From the NCBI GenBank assembly GCA_900771325.1, contig CAAGNN010000160.1, positions 1 to 28,162 of the forward strand: a stretch of 28,162 bases of DNA, written 5' to 3'. Below the pieces are notes generated by a model. The model was not told where the DNA came from. It worked only from the letters and a program-made list of their open reading frames with translations, and searched no databases. This document shows, piece after piece, positions 21,701-28,162 of this stretch (within the stretch, counting starts at the first letter, position 1; every line of letters begins with the position of its first letter). The stretch comes from Kiritimatiellia bacterium (GTDB taxonomy: Bacteria; Verrucomicrobiota; Kiritimatiellia; RFP12; DVOR01). Position numbers and translations under genes: made by a program.

Positions 21701-21776
21701 CGCCCTGTAGCTCAGTGGATAGAGCAGCGGTTTCCTAAACCGCGTGTCGCAGGTTCGATTCCTGTCAGGGCGACCA
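21701..21776 (+). tRNA. tRNA-Arg (anticodon CCU)
   Basis: The 76-base cloverleaf is complete. The acceptor stem pairs CGCCCTG with CAGGGCG. The D-arm is GCTC..GAGC. The anticodon stem GCGGT/ACCGC encloses loop TTCCTAA, giving anticodon CCT (CCU, reading AGG). The T-arm GCAGG/CCTGT holds TTCGATT. The discriminator base is A and the CCA end is encoded. Confidence 0.97.
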
Positions 21777-21792
21777 TCCCCACGCGCTTTCC

Positions 21793-21821
21793 TTGACATT
21801 CCGCTCCCCTTGGGCCATAAT
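21793..21821 (+). promoter_or_regulatory. Promoter of small membrane-protein gene 1
   Basis: TTGACA (21793-21798), 17 bases, CATAAT (21816-21821). The interval from -35 to start codon is 54 bases, the same as at 25433-25486, with much of the leader identical. Confidence 0.85.
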
Positions 21822-21846
21822 GCGTACTCAGAAAGGAGAACGGGCG

Positions 21847-21981
21847 ATGGACGAGGAGCTGGAGAATTGGATAAAGTATGGGAATACTTACAGGCCAGGC
21901 GAGAAGCCGAATGATATTGCGCCTTGGTGGGTTGGGCTGATTGCGCTTTTGATTGCATTTCTAGTGGCTGTGCTTCTTTGA
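21847..21981 (+). CDS. Small single-pass membrane protein, 44 residues
   Basis: The protein starts MDEELENWIKYGNTYRPGEK and ends with a transmembrane helix of about 18 residues (WWVGLIALLIAFLVAVLL). The start follows AAAGGAG (21832-21838) with 8-base spacing, and a consensus promoter lies upstream, so the gene is credible despite its size. The N-terminal half is acidic and polar and probably cytoplasmic. Its promoter, leader and the first bases after the gene (CGGCCACTT) match those of the 46-residue gene at 25487, although the proteins share little sequence beyond an acidic N-terminus and a C-terminal helix. The function is unknown. Confidence 0.7.
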   Translation: MDEELENWIKYGNTYRPGEKPNDIAPWWVGLIALLIAFLVAVLL

Positions 21982-22087
21982 GAGTAGCGGCCACTTGGGC
22001 AAGACGCTTAGTTTGCGCCTGGTGGAGCGGGCCTTTGGATAACGTTTATAAGCAGGGGCACGCGGGGGAAGTAGTAAGCGTTTTGCC

Positions 22088-22247
22088 GTGGCCTGCTCTG
22101 CCAGGCCACCAATGCGCTGAAGGTGCCCCTCACGCGGGCGGAGCCCGCACCTTGCGGCCAGGCACCGCGTAGCGGCCTGGCCCCCTTACGCCGCGCAGCG
22201 GCCCCTCGCGGCGGCGCAGCCGCCACCTTCGCGCGGGCGGAGCCCGC
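22088..22247. repeat. Array of mini-hairpins with GCGNAGC cores
   Basis: First comes the hairpin GTGGCCTG/CAGGCCAC (22088-22109). Then five mini-hairpins with GNA triloops follow: GCGGGC-GGA-GCCCGC (22134-22148), CCGC-GTA-GCGG within a 7-bp outer stem GGCCAGG/CCTGGCC (22156-22182), GCCGC-GCA-GCGGC (22190-22202), GGCGGC-GCA-GCCGCC (22210-22224) and GCGGGC-GGA-GCCCGC (22233-22247). The gene-free stretch from 21982 to 22443 otherwise holds only the heptad array at 22260 and the pnp promoter. Confidence 0.88.
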
Positions 22248-22259
22248 TCCTCGCCAACC

Positions 22260-22289
22260 GTTCACCGTTCACTGTTTACCGTTCACGCG
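22260..22289. repeat. GTTCACC heptad array, second copy
   Basis: Four heptamers (GTTCACC, GTTCACT, GTTTACC, GTTCACG) are identical to 14648-14675, with identity continuing to 30 bases. As in the first copy, GCGNAGC-core hairpins are adjacent, but here they lie upstream. Confidence 0.9.
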
Positions 22290-22341
22290 CCGTCAGGCGC
22301 CGCGCCACGCAAATCGGGGGTTGCGTTGGCTGGGGTGGGTT

Positions 22342-22350
22342 TGATACTAT
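22342..22350 (+). promoter_or_regulatory. Possible pnp extended -10
   Basis: TGATACTAT resembles an extended -10 (TGnTATAAT). It would give a 5' leader of about 85 bases before the pnp start at 22444. Confidence 0.4.
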
Positions 22351-22443
22351 TGGACCTTGGAAAGACGTATGGTTAGAAATCCCGCGAACAGGGTGGCAAT
22401 GTGTTCTTTCCGGCCACGACTCGCGGTTAAGAAAGTGCAGACA

Positions 22444-24576
22444 ATGCAGAACAGCCAAACCTTCTCTACGGAGATTGCAGGCCAGAAGTTCACGATTGAG
22501 ACGGGACTGCTGGCGAAACAGGCCGCGGGTGCGGTCATTGTGTCGATGGGGAACACGTCGGTCTTTACGGCCGTGACGTGCACGGATAAGCCGCGCGAGG
22601 GGATTGACTTCTTCCCGTTGCAGTGCGAGTATCGCGAGAAGTATTACGCGGCCGGGCGCTTCCCCGGGGGCTTCTTCAAGCGCGAGGCGCGCCCCACGGA
22701 GAAGGAAATCCTTACCGCGCGTATGTGCGATCGGCCCATCCGCCCGCTCTTCCCCGATGGCTACTACAATGATGTGCAGGTCAACTCGATGCTCATCTCC
22801 TGCGATGGGGAGCACGAGGGCGATGTGTTGGCGGTGAATGCCGCTTCGGCCGCGCTGCACCTCTCGGACGTTCCTTTTATGGGCCCGATCGGCTGCGTGC
22901 GCATTGGGCGCATCAAGGGCGAGTGGGTCATCAACCCCTCGCACGAGCAGCGCGCCGAGTCGGATCTCGACCTGCTCTATGCCGGCTTGCGCGGTAAGTT
23001 CCTGATGATGGAAGGCTCGGCCGCCGAGATTTCCGAGGCCGACTTCCTGGCCGCGATGAAGCGCGCCCACGAGGAGGTCGAGAAGATTATCGACCTGCAA
23101 ATTGAGATGCGCCGCGCCCTGGGCAAGCCCGACAAGGAAATTGCCGATAAGCCCGAGGATCCCGAGAAGATGGGCTTCATCCGCTCGCTCGGCGGGGCCA
23201 AGTTGGCCGACGCGCTGGTCATCCCCGGCAAGCTTGAGCGCGAGGGCGCCGTCAAGGCCATCCGCGATGAGCTCCTCGCCGCCTGCCAGGAGAAGTATGG
23301 CAAGGATGAGGGTGGCCACTGGGTCATCGACGATGTCAAGTTTGTCCACCTCTTCGACGCGCTGGAGATTGAGACGGTGCGCGCGAACTTCCTCGAGCGC
23401 GGTAAGCGTATCGACGGGCGCGCCCAGCACGAGATCCGCCCGCTCGCCGCGCAGGTTGGCGTGCTGCCGCGTCTGCACGGCTCGGCGGTCTTCAACCGTG
23501 GCGAGACGCAGAACCTGGCCACTGTCACCCTCGGCACCTCCAAGGATGCTCAGGAGCTTGACTCGGTGACCGGCGGGGCGAAGTCCAAGAGCTTCATCCT
23601 CCACTACAACTTCCCGCCTTACTGCACGGGCGAGGTGGGCCGTCTGGGCTCCACCGGCCGCCGCGAGATTGGCCACGGCGCCCTGGCCGAGCGGTCGCTC
23701 GCCGAGGTGCTGCCGAAGGATTATCCCTACTCGGTGCGCGTGGTGAGCGAGATTATGGGCTCGAATGGCTCGTCCTCGATGGCCTCCATCTGCGGCGGCT
23801 GCCTGGCGCTGATGGATGCGGGCGTGCCGCTGCGCGCGCCGGTCGCGGGCATCTCCGTGGGCCTCTTCACCACCCCGGACCTCTCCAAGAAGGTGCTCGT
23901 CACCGATATTCTGGGCGCCGAGGACCACTGCGGCGATATGGACTTCAAGATCGGCGGCACCCGCAAGGGCATCACCGGCTTCCAGGTGGACCTCAAGATT
24001 CGCGGCCTGACCTGGGACCTGGTTGAGGGCGCCCTGGAGGCCGCGCGCGTGGGCCGCAACCACGTGCTCGACTATATGGCCACCGTCATCCCTGCGCCGC
24101 GTGCCGAGCTCTCGCCCTACGCTCCGCGTATCACCACCGTCACCATCCCCACCGACAAGATCGGCGAGCTCATCGGCCCCGGCGGCAAGAACATCCGCCG
24201 CATCACCGACAGTACCGGCGCGCAGATCGACATCGCCGAGGATGGCACCGTCTCCATCTTCGCGGTCAACGCCGAGGCGATGGAAGCGGCCAAGCGCGAG
24301 GTCGAGGCCATCTCCGCCGAGGCCGAAGAGGGCAAGATCTACGAAGGCACCGTCACCGGCATTAAGGAGTTCGGCGCCTTCGTCGAAATCCTCCCGGGCA
24401 AGGATGGCCTCTGCCATATCTCCGAGCTCTCCGACCGCCGCATCCCCTCGGTCGAGTCGGTCTGCAAGGTGGGCGACAAGATGACCGTCAAGTGCATTGG
24501 CATCGACGAGCGCGGCCGCGTCAAGCTCTCCCGCCGCGAAGCGATGCGCGACCTGGATAAGCAGCATAACAAGTAA
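22444..24576 (+). CDS. pnp: Polynucleotide phosphorylase
   Basis: PNPase degrades RNA from the 3' end using phosphate and is part of the cytoplasmic RNA-decay machinery. The 710-residue protein has two RNase PH domains joined by an all-alpha domain. The first has FFPLQCEYREKYYAAGRFPG. The second has RGETQNLATVTLGT, EIMGSNGSSSMASICGG and LGAEDHCGDMDFK, the last with catalytic Asp residues. A KH domain follows with the GPGG loop in IGELIGPGGKNIRRI, then an S1 domain, YEGTVTGIKEFGAFVEILPG. The start at 22444 fits the family N-terminus; earlier in-frame codons from 22357 would add 29 unusual residues. The Shine-Dalgarno is weak (AAGAAAG). A strong terminator follows. Confidence 0.97.
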   Translation: MQNSQTFSTEIAGQKFTIETGLLAKQAAGAVIVSMGNTSVFTAVTCTDKPREGIDFFPLQCEYREKYYAAGRFPGGFFKREARPTEKEILTARMCDRPIRPLFPDGYYNDVQVNSMLISCDGEHEGDVLAVNAASAALHLSDVPFMGPIGCVRIGRIKGEWVINPSHEQRAESDLDLLYAGLRGKFLMMEGSAAEISEADFLAAMKRAHEEVEKIIDLQIEMRRALGKPDKEIADKPEDPEKMGFIRSLGGAKLADALVIPGKLEREGAVKAIRDELLAACQEKYGKDEGGHWVIDDVKFVHLFDALEIETVRANFLERGKRIDGRAQHEIRPLAAQVGVLPRLHGSAVFNRGETQNLATVTLGTSKDAQELDSVTGGAKSKSFILHYNFPPYCTGEVGRLGSTGRREIGHGALAERSLAEVLPKDYPYSVRVVSEIMGSNGSSSMASICGGCLALMDAGVPLRAPVAGISVGLFTTPDLSKKVLVTDILGAEDHCGDMDFKIGGTRKGITGFQVDLKIRGLTWDLVEGALEAARVGRNHVLDYMATVIPAPRAELSPYAPRITTVTIPTDKIGELIGPGGKNIRRITDSTGAQIDIAEDGTVSIFAVNAEAMEAAKREVEAISAEAEEGKIYEGTVTGIKEFGAFVEILPGKDGLCHISELSDRRIPSVESVCKVGDKMTVKCIGIDERGRVKLSRREAMRDLDKQHNK

Positions 24577-24594
24577 GCGGCTTGTTCCCCTCAA

Positions 24595-24627
24595 CGCCGC
24601 AGCCGGTCTCCCGGCTGCGGCGGTTTT
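24595..24627 (+). terminator. Intrinsic terminator of pnp
   Basis: A perfect 12-bp stem CGCCGCAGCCGG / CCGGCTGCGGCG (24595-24606 with 24611-24622) with loop TCTC is followed by GTTTTGTC. On the opposite strand it forms the point where the phage remnant coding sequence loses identity. Confidence 0.9.
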
Positions 24628-25458
24628 GTCTTGGCTCTCGGCCTGGGCTTTTTCGAGTTCGACGATGCGCCTGTGGGCTTCGGCGGCTTTTTGTTCGGCT
24701 TCTTCTTTGGCTTTGGCTTCTTTTTCTGCGGCGCGAGCTCTGGCGGCGATTTCTTCTTGGATGGCGCGATTGAGGGCTTTGAGGGCGAGGTCGATGGTTT
24801 CGGTGCCGCCCATAGCGCGATAGGAGATGCCGAGCTGCGCGCCGCGTTTGGCGAACTCTTGGCCGGTGATGGGGGCGGAGCGGCCGGAGGTGATTTCTTC
24901 GAGGAAGGATTGGGCGATGGTGCCGGAGCCTTTGAGGCCGGAGAGGGTGGCGGTGATGTTCTCGGCGGCGGTGGCGTTTTCGTGCTGCTGTTTCCGTTCG
25001 GCTTCGATGAGGGCGGCGAAGGAGCGGGTGCGTTCCTGGGCGGTTTTGGCGGAGCCGGCGATGCGTTCCCATTGCTCGGCTTGGGTTTCGAGGGAGGTTT
25101 TGCCGGATTTGGTGTTGTCGATGGCGGCGGCGTAGTCTTTGGCTGAGGCTCCGGCGGCTTGGGCGGCGGCTTCGAGGCGGGAGGCCTGGAGGGTGGTGGT
25201 GTCGAGGTCTTTGGCGGTGCGCTCGGTGGCGGTGGAGATGTCATCGAGACCTTTGCGCCAGTTCTTGAAGGAGTCGATGACGGAAGAAATGCTTTTTATG
25301 ATTTGGTCTGATATAAACTTCCACGGGGAAAGCGCGCCGATTGAGAATTGCACCGGCTCTGTAAATGCTTCACGCAGTTTTTTCTTTATTGTGGCGATGT
25401 TTCGCTCAAATTGAGTGGTTTCGGCGGAGATATTGACTTTGATTTCGTTTTTGGCCAT
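24628..25458 (-). pseudogene. Truncated phage tail tape-measure-like gene
   Basis: The minus-strand product starts MAKNEIKVNISAETTQFERN and continues with KKLREAF and an Ala/Lys/Glu-rich coiled coil (AARARAAEKEAKAKEEAEQK), which is typical of the N-terminus of tail tape-measure proteins. The start at 25458 follows AGGTG with about 6 bases of spacing. Such proteins are usually many hundreds of residues long; here phage-like sequence lasts about 275 residues and then runs into the pnp terminator without a stop. The open frame continues antisense through pnp, which is not real coding sequence. It is therefore read as the 5' fragment of a phage gene cut off by a deletion. The tape-measure identity rests on pattern and composition. 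Confidence 0.5.
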
Positions 25459-25461
25459 AAT
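25433..25461 (+). promoter_or_regulatory. Promoter of small membrane-protein gene 2
   Basis: TTGACT (25433-25438), 17 bases, CATAAT (25456-25461). The -10 overlaps the start codon of the minus-strand phage remnant (25456-25458). Spacing and leader match the promoter at 21793-21821. Confidence 0.8.
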
Positions 25462-25486
25462 GTGCACCTAGAAAGGAGAGCGTTTG

Positions 25487-25627
25487 ATGAGCGATGATAA
25501 CATTGATGGGCTTGGGACGCGGCGCGGGGATGACATAGAGGATTTTAGGCCGTTTTATGTGGCCTCTCTTATCTGCCTTGTGCTTGGCGTTATCCTGTTT
25601 GCATTGCAAGTGTATTTTGAGTGGTAG
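25487..25627 (+). CDS. Small single-pass membrane protein, 46 residues
   Basis: The protein reads MSDDNIDGLGTRRGDDIEDF, then RPF, then a hydrophobic helix (YVASLICLVLGVILFALQVY) and ends FEW. The start follows AAAGGAG with 8-base spacing, and a consensus promoter sits 54 bases upstream. It lies divergently to the phage remnant on the minus strand. The regulatory sequence (GGCCATAATG, AGAAAGGAGA) is shared with the 44-residue gene at 21847, as is the shape of the protein, so both probably belong to one family or one regulon. Phage or toxin-related roles are possible; nothing in the sequence decides this. Confidence 0.65.
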   Translation: MSDDNIDGLGTRRGDDIEDFRPFYVASLICLVLGVILFALQVYFEW

Positions 25628-25704
25628 TTGCAGAAAATGCAACGGCCACTTTGGTGATGCCTTGCGCCGGCGAGGCCGCCGGCACACAGAAGCAAGAGCG
25701 GCGG

Positions 25705-26031
25705 CTAGAAGCGCACGCCGTGGAAGGCTGGGGTGGTGGAGTGGTGGATGGCGCGGAAGGCGGGGAGGTATTCGGCGAGGGGCTCGAGGTGTTTTTTGAG
25801 GTCGGCGAGGTTGGCCTTGGTGAAGGAGCGCCCTGCGATGGAATAGGAGGCGTTGGGGGCGGCGCTGATGGCTTCGATGGCTTCGCGGGTTTGGCAATAG
25901 GAGCGGATGGTGGCGTAGAGGTGGGCGCGGAGGATGCGGTTCTCGCCGGAGATGGTGGTGGCTTCTTTCGTGGTTAGGGTGCCGTCTTTAAGTGCTGCGT
26001 ATGCGGCGTTTCGTTTATGCGTTGCGCGCAG
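25705..26031 (-). pseudogene. Phage gene remnant, possibly gpW-like
   Basis: A minus-strand frame without any start codon encodes ISGENRILRAHLYATIRSYC, then REAIEAISAAPNASYSIAGR, SFTKANLADLKKHLEPLAEY and LPAF, ending in VRF and a stop at 25705-25707. The Tyr-Ser-Ile-x-Gly-Arg stretch followed by a Leu-x-x-Leu-Lys-Lys helix resembles small phage head-tail joining proteins such as gpW, but this is a weak match. The frame is open back to 26082, yet its upstream part is the heptad array at 26031-26065, so the true 5' end seems to have been lost. Together with the tape-measure-like fragment it marks a decayed prophage. Confidence 0.45.
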
Positions 26032-26147
26032 ATGATAGATGGCGGATGACAGATGACAGATATGCTGCGTGCAGATGCCGAACTAACCTCCAGAGCCTAC
26101 CTGTCGCGGAACGCGTTCCGTCATCTGTTATCCGTCATCTGTCATCC
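26031..26147. repeat. Inverted heptad arrays flanking a short core
   Basis: The left array has GATGATA, GATGGCG, GATGACA, GATGACA, GATATGC (26031-26065). The right array is in inverted orientation: TCATCTG, TTATCCG, TCATCTG, TCATCC (26121-26147). The 55-base core contains the palindrome CGGAACGCGTTCCG (26107-26120). The layout resembles a miniature inverted-repeat element. The left array uses the same GATGACA unit as the larC-larE junction. Confidence 0.85.
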
Positions 26148-26164
26148 TTCCACTTCCATTAGGC

Positions 26165-26194
26165 TTGCCTAACGGCGGGGCGGTGTGCTACTTT
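26165..26194 (+). promoter_or_regulatory. Predicted hydrogenase promoter
   Basis: TTGCCT (26165-26170) is followed after 18 bases by TACTTT (26189-26194), preceded by TG at 26186-26187. The start codon is 34 bases downstream. Confidence 0.5.
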
Positions 26195-26228
26195 GGAGCC
26201 GTTCTAAAACTTCATTGGAGGAGTTGCT

Positions 26229-27704
26229 ATGAAGGAACAGCTGATGATGAGCCGGCGCAGTTGGCTGCGTTTGGCTGGTGCTGTGGGCGTGATGACGGTG
26301 TTGCCGGGCGGGTTGCGCGCGGCGGGTGCCTCGAAGTATTCGCTGGTCAATATTCGCGTGCCGATGGCCGAGGATAACCCTGCCGTGGCCTTCGACGCAG
26401 CCAAGTGCGTCCAGTGCGGCGCGTGTAAGAGCGTCTGCAAGCGAATGATTTCGGTGAATGGCTACTACGACCTAGCGAAGACCGGCGATGTGCCCATCTG
26501 CGTGCACTGCGGCCAGTGCACGACGGTCTGCGAGGGCGAAGCGTTGGTGAACAAGCCCGAGTGGCAGGCGGTGAAGGCCGCGAAGGCCGCCGGCAAGATT
26601 GTGATTGTCTCTACCTCGCCTTCGGTGCGCGTGGCGCTGGCCGAGGAGTTCGGGGCCAAGCCCGGGACCTTCTGCGAGGGCGAAGTGGTGGCCGCGCTGC
26701 GCGCGCTCGGGGCTGATTACGTGCTTGACACCAGCTTTGCCGCCGACCTGACGATTATGGAAGAGGCTGCTGAATTGGTCCGCCGCGTGACCACGAAGGA
26801 CCGCCCGTTGCCGCAGTTTACCAGCTGCTGCCCGGCGTGGGTGAAGTTCTGCGAGACCTATTACCCCGAGATGCTGCCGAATGTCTCCTCGGCCAAGAGC
26901 CCGATTGGGATGCAGGGGCCGACCATCAAGACCTACTTCGCCCAGAAGATGGGGCTCGACCCGGCCAAGATCTTCAACGTGGCCCTCACGCCTTGCACCG
27001 CCAAGAAGTTCGAGATCCGCCGCCCCGAGATGAATGCCTCCGGCTTCCGCGATATGGATGCGGTCATCACCACGCGCGAGTTGGCCGATTGGATGCGCGC
27101 CGATGGCGTGGACTACGCCGCGCTCAAGCCCGCTGCCTACGACAAGTTGATGGGCGAAGCGAGCGGCGGTGGAATCATCTTCGGCAACACCGGTGGCGTG
27201 ATGGAGGCCGCGCTGCGCACCGCCTACTGGATGGTTAACAAGAAGAACCCGCCGGCGGACCTCCTCACCTACGAGCCTGTGCGCGGGCTCACGGTCAAGG
27301 GCAAGAAGAAGGAGGTCGTCAAGCAGGCGACGCTCGAACTCGCGCCCGGGCTGGAGGTTACGTTGGTGGTCGTTCACGGGCTGGCGAATGTCCGCAAGGT
27401 CATCGAGCAGGTGAAGTCGGGCGCGCTGAAGGCCACCTTCATCGAGGTGATGGCGTGCGAGGGCGGGTGCATCGGCGGCGGCGGGCAGCCCCGCGCCAAG
27501 TCCGCGCCCTACCTGAGCAAGAAGACGCGCCAGGCGCGCATCGATGCGCTCTACGCCGATGACGCCAAGGGCACGCTCCGCCTCTGCCACGAGAACCCCG
27601 AGATTGTGGCGCTCTATAAGGACTTCTATGGCGAGCCGCTCAGCGAGAAGGCCGAGAAGTTCCTCCACACCTCCTACGCCTCGCGCGCCGCCGACCTCGG
27701 CTAA
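26229..27704 (+). CDS. Tat-exported [FeFe] hydrogenase
   Basis: This 491-residue enzyme interconverts protons and H2. All H-cluster motifs are present: TSCCPAW (198-204; C200 proton-transfer Cys, C201 ligand), TPCTAKKFE (ligand C256) and MACEGGCIGGGGQP (ligands C410 and C414), the last with Glu where many enzymes have Pro. Two [4Fe-4S] sites precede them: C60, C63, C66, C70 and C91, C94, C97, C101. The C-terminus has the small-subunit-like region (LCHENPEIVALYKDFYGEPL). The N-terminus carries a twin-arginine signal, SRRSWLRLAG, with RR at 9-10, so the folded enzyme is likely periplasmic. GGAGGAG at 26217-26223 is the ribosome-binding site. Its electron partner may be a periplasmic cytochrome. 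Maturases HydEFG are not in this window. Confidence 0.93.
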   Translation: MKEQLMMSRRSWLRLAGAVGVMTVLPGGLRAAGASKYSLVNIRVPMAEDNPAVAFDAAKCVQCGACKSVCKRMISVNGYYDLAKTGDVPICVHCGQCTTVCEGEALVNKPEWQAVKAAKAAGKIVIVSTSPSVRVALAEEFGAKPGTFCEGEVVAALRALGADYVLDTSFAADLTIMEEAAELVRRVTTKDRPLPQFTSCCPAWVKFCETYYPEMLPNVSSAKSPIGMQGPTIKTYFAQKMGLDPAKIFNVALTPCTAKKFEIRRPEMNASGFRDMDAVITTRELADWMRADGVDYAALKPAAYDKLMGEASGGGIIFGNTGGVMEAALRTAYWMVNKKNPPADLLTYEPVRGLTVKGKKKEVVKQATLELAPGLEVTLVVVHGLANVRKVIEQVKSGALKATFIEVMACEGGCIGGGGQPRAKSAPYLSKKTRQARIDALYADDAKGTLRLCHENPEIVALYKDFYGEPLSEKAEKFLHTSYASRAADLG

Positions 27705-27737
27705 GTCCACTTTTATCCCAGAAAGGAAACCCCAACT

Positions 27738-28162
27738 ATGATGAACCGTCGTTCCCTGCTCAAGTTCGGGACGCTCGCGTCTGTCGGCATCGCCACCTCC
27801 GCGCTGGCCACCGACATCCCCACCACCACCACCACCGAGGACAAGACCCCCATCAACAAGGGCCGCTCGGTCAAGGGCACCGAGACCGAGAAGTGCCTCA
27901 TCAAGGCCTTCGCCGGTGAGTCTCAGGCCCGTATGCGCTACACCATCTTCGCCCAGAAGGCCGAGGAGGAGGGCTACTTCCAGATCCGCGACATCTTCAT
28001 CGAGACCGCCGAGCAGGAGAAGGCCCACGCCACGCGCCTCTTCTCCTGCCTCGACAGCGGCGATGGCCTCACCCTCGGGGACGCTGCCTATCCCGCCGGC
28101 AAGATTGGCTCGACCAAGGAGAACCTTCTTGCCGCCGCCGCCGGTGAGCGCCACGAGCACGA
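27738..28162 (+). CDS. Tat-exported rubrerythrin, 3'-partial
   Basis: The frame is open to the window end (141 residues visible). After the signal MMNRRSLLKFGTLASVGIAT, with RR at 4-5, and a Thr-rich linker, the ferritin-like di-iron domain begins with EKCLIKAFAGESQARMRY (iron ligand E61). The second helix has AEQEKAH with an ExxH pair (E94, H97). Rubrerythrin reduces hydrogen peroxide; any C-terminal rubredoxin domain would lie outside the window. A Tat signal on a rubrerythrin is unusual. AAAGGA at 27722-27727 precedes the start. The gap to the hydrogenase stop is 33 bases without a terminator, so the two are probably one operon and the rubrerythrin may protect the hydrogenase. Confidence 0.9.
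   Translation, partial: MMNRRSLLKFGTLASVGIATSALATDIPTTTTTEDKTPINKGRSVKGTETEKCLIKAFAGESQARMRYTIFAQKAEEEGYFQIRDIFIETAEQEKAHATRLFSCLDSGDGLTLGDAAYPAGKIGSTKENLLAAAAGERHEH

Noticed and set aside
21701..21776. tRNA-Arg as attachment site of the phage remnant
   Set aside because: The remnant lies beyond pnp, about 3 kb away, and no duplicate of the tRNA 3' end was seen next to it.
21471..21796. Small + strand frames (79 and 73 codons) running into the tRNA
   Set aside because: They run through the iteron array, palindromes and tRNA, with no ribosome-binding site or recognisable protein.
22276..25467. 1063-codon minus-strand open frame continuing through pnp
   Set aside because: Only the first roughly 275 codons look phage-like; the rest is antisense to pnp with composition typical of high-GC shadows (His, Arg, Gly, Ala, Leu rich).
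26472..28160. Long minus-strand frame opposite hydrogenase and rubrerythrin
   Set aside because: Shadow frame; all catalytic motifs are on the + strand.

Overview
The window is GC-rich bacterial DNA from what looks like an anaerobic, Gram-negative member of the PVC group, possibly a gut-type Kiritimatiellota or Verrucomicrobiota. The evidence is a secreted protein with a C-terminal VPEP-type (PEP-CTERM) sorting tail, twin-arginine signals on an [FeFe] hydrogenase and a rubrerythrin, secreted GH20 and GH31 glycosidases, a BatD-like membrane protein and a YVTN-propeller/cytochrome c peroxidase fusion. The taxonomic call is inference. Almost every intact gene lies on the + strand. Most long minus-strand frames are high-GC shadows.

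Layout. 1-3.7 kb: larB (5' end cut by the window edge), larC, larE and a HAD phosphatase; the first three make the nickel-pincer nucleotide cofactor, and no larA is present here. 4.0-7.8 kb: serS, def (peptide deformylase), a BatD-like membrane protein and a NodB-like protein that has lost metal ligands. 8.3-11.2 kb: a secreted YVTN-propeller/di-heme protein followed closely by a RidA-like protein. 11.2-13.1 kb: a secreted GH20 hexosaminidase. 13.2-13.9 kb: gene-free DNA full of repeats and stem-loops. 14.0-17.3 kb: a PEP-CTERM protein, an NhaC-type antiporter and a secreted protein of unknown function. 17.6-20.8 kb: a large GH31 glycosidase with carbohydrate-binding domains. 20.9-22.4 kb: a zinc-ribbon protein, an iteron-like array, tRNA-Arg(CCU), a 44-residue membrane protein and an array of tiny hairpins. 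22.4-24.6 kb: pnp. 24.6-26.1 kb: phage remnants on the minus strand, with a second tiny membrane-protein gene on the + strand. 26.2 kb to the end: Tat-exported [FeFe] hydrogenase and Tat-exported rubrerythrin (cut by the window edge).

Genes that plausibly work together are larB-larC-larE (cofactor synthesis), GH20 and GH31 (secreted breakdown of amino-sugar-containing glycans), and the hydrogenase with the rubrerythrin (extracytoplasmic hydrogen metabolism with oxidative protection).

The most unusual content lies between the genes. Short arrays with a strict 7-bp period recur in several sequence families, often at the ends of repeated cassettes. A multi-hairpin repeat of about 200 bp occurs twice, with two compensatory base-pair changes between the copies. 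Mini-hairpins with a GCGNAGC core are clustered upstream of pnp. A ten-G tract lies inside the PEP-CTERM gene promoter, and two dissimilar small membrane proteins share an almost identical promoter-leader unit.
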